This document shows, piece by piece, positions 7,205 to 8,011 of a DNA stretch of 8,011 nucleotides. Every line of letters starts with the position of its first letter. Within the stretch, counting starts at the first letter, position 1. Source of the DNA: Methanocalculus sp. (GTDB taxonomy: Archaea; Halobacteriota; Methanomicrobia; Methanomicrobiales; Methanocorpusculaceae); contig NZ_JAUSCG010000195.1 in NCBI RefSeq assembly GCF_030651615.1, forward strand, positions 1 through 8,011, written 5' to 3'. The position numbers and the translations under genes are program-made. Below the pieces are notes generated by a model. The model saw nothing but the letters and a program-made list of their open reading frames with translations, was not told where the DNA came from and ran no database searches.

Positions 7205-7248
7205 CACCAGACGATACTTTTTGCATTATCCCATCCATATACTATGGA
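7205..7248 (+). promoter_or_regulatory. Short intergenic gap with possible promoter for DUF424-nmd3
   Basis: This 44-base gap is AT-rich and is the longest spacing in the rightward string. It contains ATACTTTTT (7214-7222), starting 35 bases before the DUF424 ATG. The same octamer, ATACTTTT, starts 34 bases before the rfcS ATG. It could be part of a promoter, or the T run could terminate the upstream transcript. No Shine-Dalgarno sequence precedes the ATG at 7249. Weak evidence. Confidence 0.3.
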
Positions 7249-7536
7249 ATGTACCTGATGATCCACGATGAGCCGGGTGGAGGACGTGTCGTTGCCGTCT
7301 GTGACCGTGAACTCCTTGGAACGACGCTTTCCTATGGCGATATTGAGATCAGAATCACAAAAGACTTCTATGGAGAGACGCTTGCTACCGAAGAAGAGGT
7401 GCGGCATGCTCTCCGGCATGCGAGTAATGCGAATATCATCGGGAGCCGTGTTGTCGAGATCGCAATCTCACTCGGCCGTATCGAGGACTCATCCTGTCTG
7501 ATGTTCGGATCTGTCCCGCATGCCCAGTTCATATAA
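7249..7536 (+). CDS. DUF424 family protein (COG2412), uncharacterised
   Basis: This 95-residue protein is a member of DUF424, a small family conserved across archaea and without an established function. Visible signatures are VVAVCDRELLG (14-24), the KDFYGE segment, the helix-rich ASNANIIGSRVVEIAISLGRI stretch, and the C-terminal GSVPHAQF (87-94) that marks the family. It has no signal peptide or membrane segment and is expected in the cytoplasm. The ATG at 7249 gives the family-typical N-terminus (MYLMIHDE). The NMD3 gene begins nine bases after its stop, so the two are probably one transcript. That suggests, but does not show, a role in ribosome maturation or translation. Confidence 0.88.
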   Translation: MYLMIHDEPGGGRVVAVCDRELLGTTLSYGDIEIRITKDFYGETLATEEEVRHALRHASNANIIGSRVVEIAISLGRIEDSSCLMFGSVPHAQFI

Positions 7537-7545
7537 CCAGACACC

Positions 7546-8011
7546 ATGAGCATCAAACAAACAATCTGCCCGCGATGCGGGAAACCCTCGGAAGAGGGTC
7601 TCTGTGGACCATGTCGTCTCCATGAGATCGAATGGGTGACGGTGGAGCCAAGGGTCAAAACTATCATGTGCCCCACCTGTGGATCACGAAAAGTGGGGAG
7701 TACCTGGTCTGACTGCCCTGTGGACCGGGAGGTTCTTGGCCGATCTCTGGTGATCGATGGTATCAGGTTTCACCCGGATATCAAAGATCCCGCCGTTGAG
7801 ATGGAGATCCAGGAATTAAGCTCGAACCGTTCGCAGGCTTATATAACACTGAGTGGTGAATGTTACGGCATACCAAAGACAGGGAAGTACAAAACCCTGA
7901 TCATCTGGGGGAAGGAGCAGTGCGATCGCTGCTGCCGAATCAGCGGAAGCTATTATGAAGGGATCATTCAGGTGAGGGCAGACGGAAGGAGGCCAACTGA
8001 ATGGGAGAACC
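7546..8011 (+). CDS. NMD3 homolog, N-terminal 155 residues (3' end beyond the window)
   Basis: This is the N-terminal part of the archaeal homolog of eukaryotic NMD3, the adaptor that binds the large ribosomal subunit. Archaea have no nucleus, so here it is expected to act in late large-subunit assembly or quality control. The frame is open from the ATG at 7546 to the right edge. Zinc motifs are CPRC at 8-11 paired with CGPC at 20-23, then CPTC at 42-45 with a further Cys57, and CDRCC at 126-130 followed by GSYYEGIIQVR. This order of CxxC pairs and the YYEGIIQVR segment are typical of NMD3. Archaeal members are about 350 residues, so more than half is missing. No Shine-Dalgarno sequence is visible; the gene follows DUF424 by nine bases. 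Confidence 0.92.
   Translation, partial: MSIKQTICPRCGKPSEEGLCGPCRLHEIEWVTVEPRVKTIMCPTCGSRKVGSTWSDCPVDREVLGRSLVIDGIRFHPDIKDPAVEMEIQELSSNRSQAYITLSGECYGIPKTGKYKTLIIWGKEQCDRCCRISGSYYEGIIQVRADGRRPTEWEN

Noticed and set aside
7205..7248. T-run terminator after the hydrolase gene
   Set aside because: Only five T residues occur in a row (7218-7222) and no stem precedes them; archaeal termination is possible but unsupported.
1..8011. tRNA or rRNA genes, CRISPR repeats, insertion sequences, defence genes
   Set aside because: No cloverleaf, regularly spaced repeat, transposase motif or terminal inverted repeat was seen; nearly all bases are accounted for by conserved housekeeping genes.

Overview
The window looks like a core chromosomal segment of a methanogenic euryarchaeon. 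It carries a stand-alone archaeal MCM helicase, an RFC small subunit, the euryarchaeal RPA-associated protein/phosphoesterase pair, an NMD3 homolog with CxxC zinc motifs, and the archaeal dihydroneopterin aldolase MptD of the methanopterin pathway. Moderate GC (about 50% by eye) and the wording of MCM, RPAP and MptD suggest Methanomicrobia, probably Methanomicrobiales. The order-level call is an inference from remembered family sequences, not from a search.

The layout is two divergent gene strings around one short AT-richer intergenic region at about 2855-2936. Leftward on the minus strand are an RPA-associated protein (RPAP, 2854-2162), a calcineurin-like phosphoesterase (RPE, 2165-1401, ATGA overlap) and an Lhr-type superfamily 2 DNA helicase. 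The helicase begins at 1465, inside the phosphoesterase gene, and runs off the left edge. Rightward on the plus strand are rfcS (2937-3920), mcm (3917-6040, TTG start overlapping the rfcS stop), mptD (6052-6375, strong Shine-Dalgarno sequence overlapping the mcm stop) and a TatD-like TIM-barrel hydrolase (6377-7204). After a 44-base gap come a DUF424 protein (7249-7536) and the N-terminal part of NMD3 (7546 to the right edge).

Functionally this is a replication and repair hub. RFC loads the PCNA clamp, MCM unwinds DNA, RPAP is expected to work with the single-strand binding protein RPA, and RPE and Lhr probably act in DNA repair or replication restart. The tail of the right-hand string moves to cofactor biosynthesis (MptD), an unassigned hydrolase, and ribosome biogenesis (NMD3, probably with DUF424). 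The genes are tightly packed, with no insertion sequence, tRNA, CRISPR array, intein or clear sign of recent transfer. I found no wholly new multi-gene system. The points most worth a second look are the RPAP-RPE-Lhr string lacking its RPA gene, the matching winged-helix tails of RPAP and MCM, the TTG start of mcm, and an unusual Leu-Lys in the hydrolase where TatD relatives carry a metal-binding Glu.
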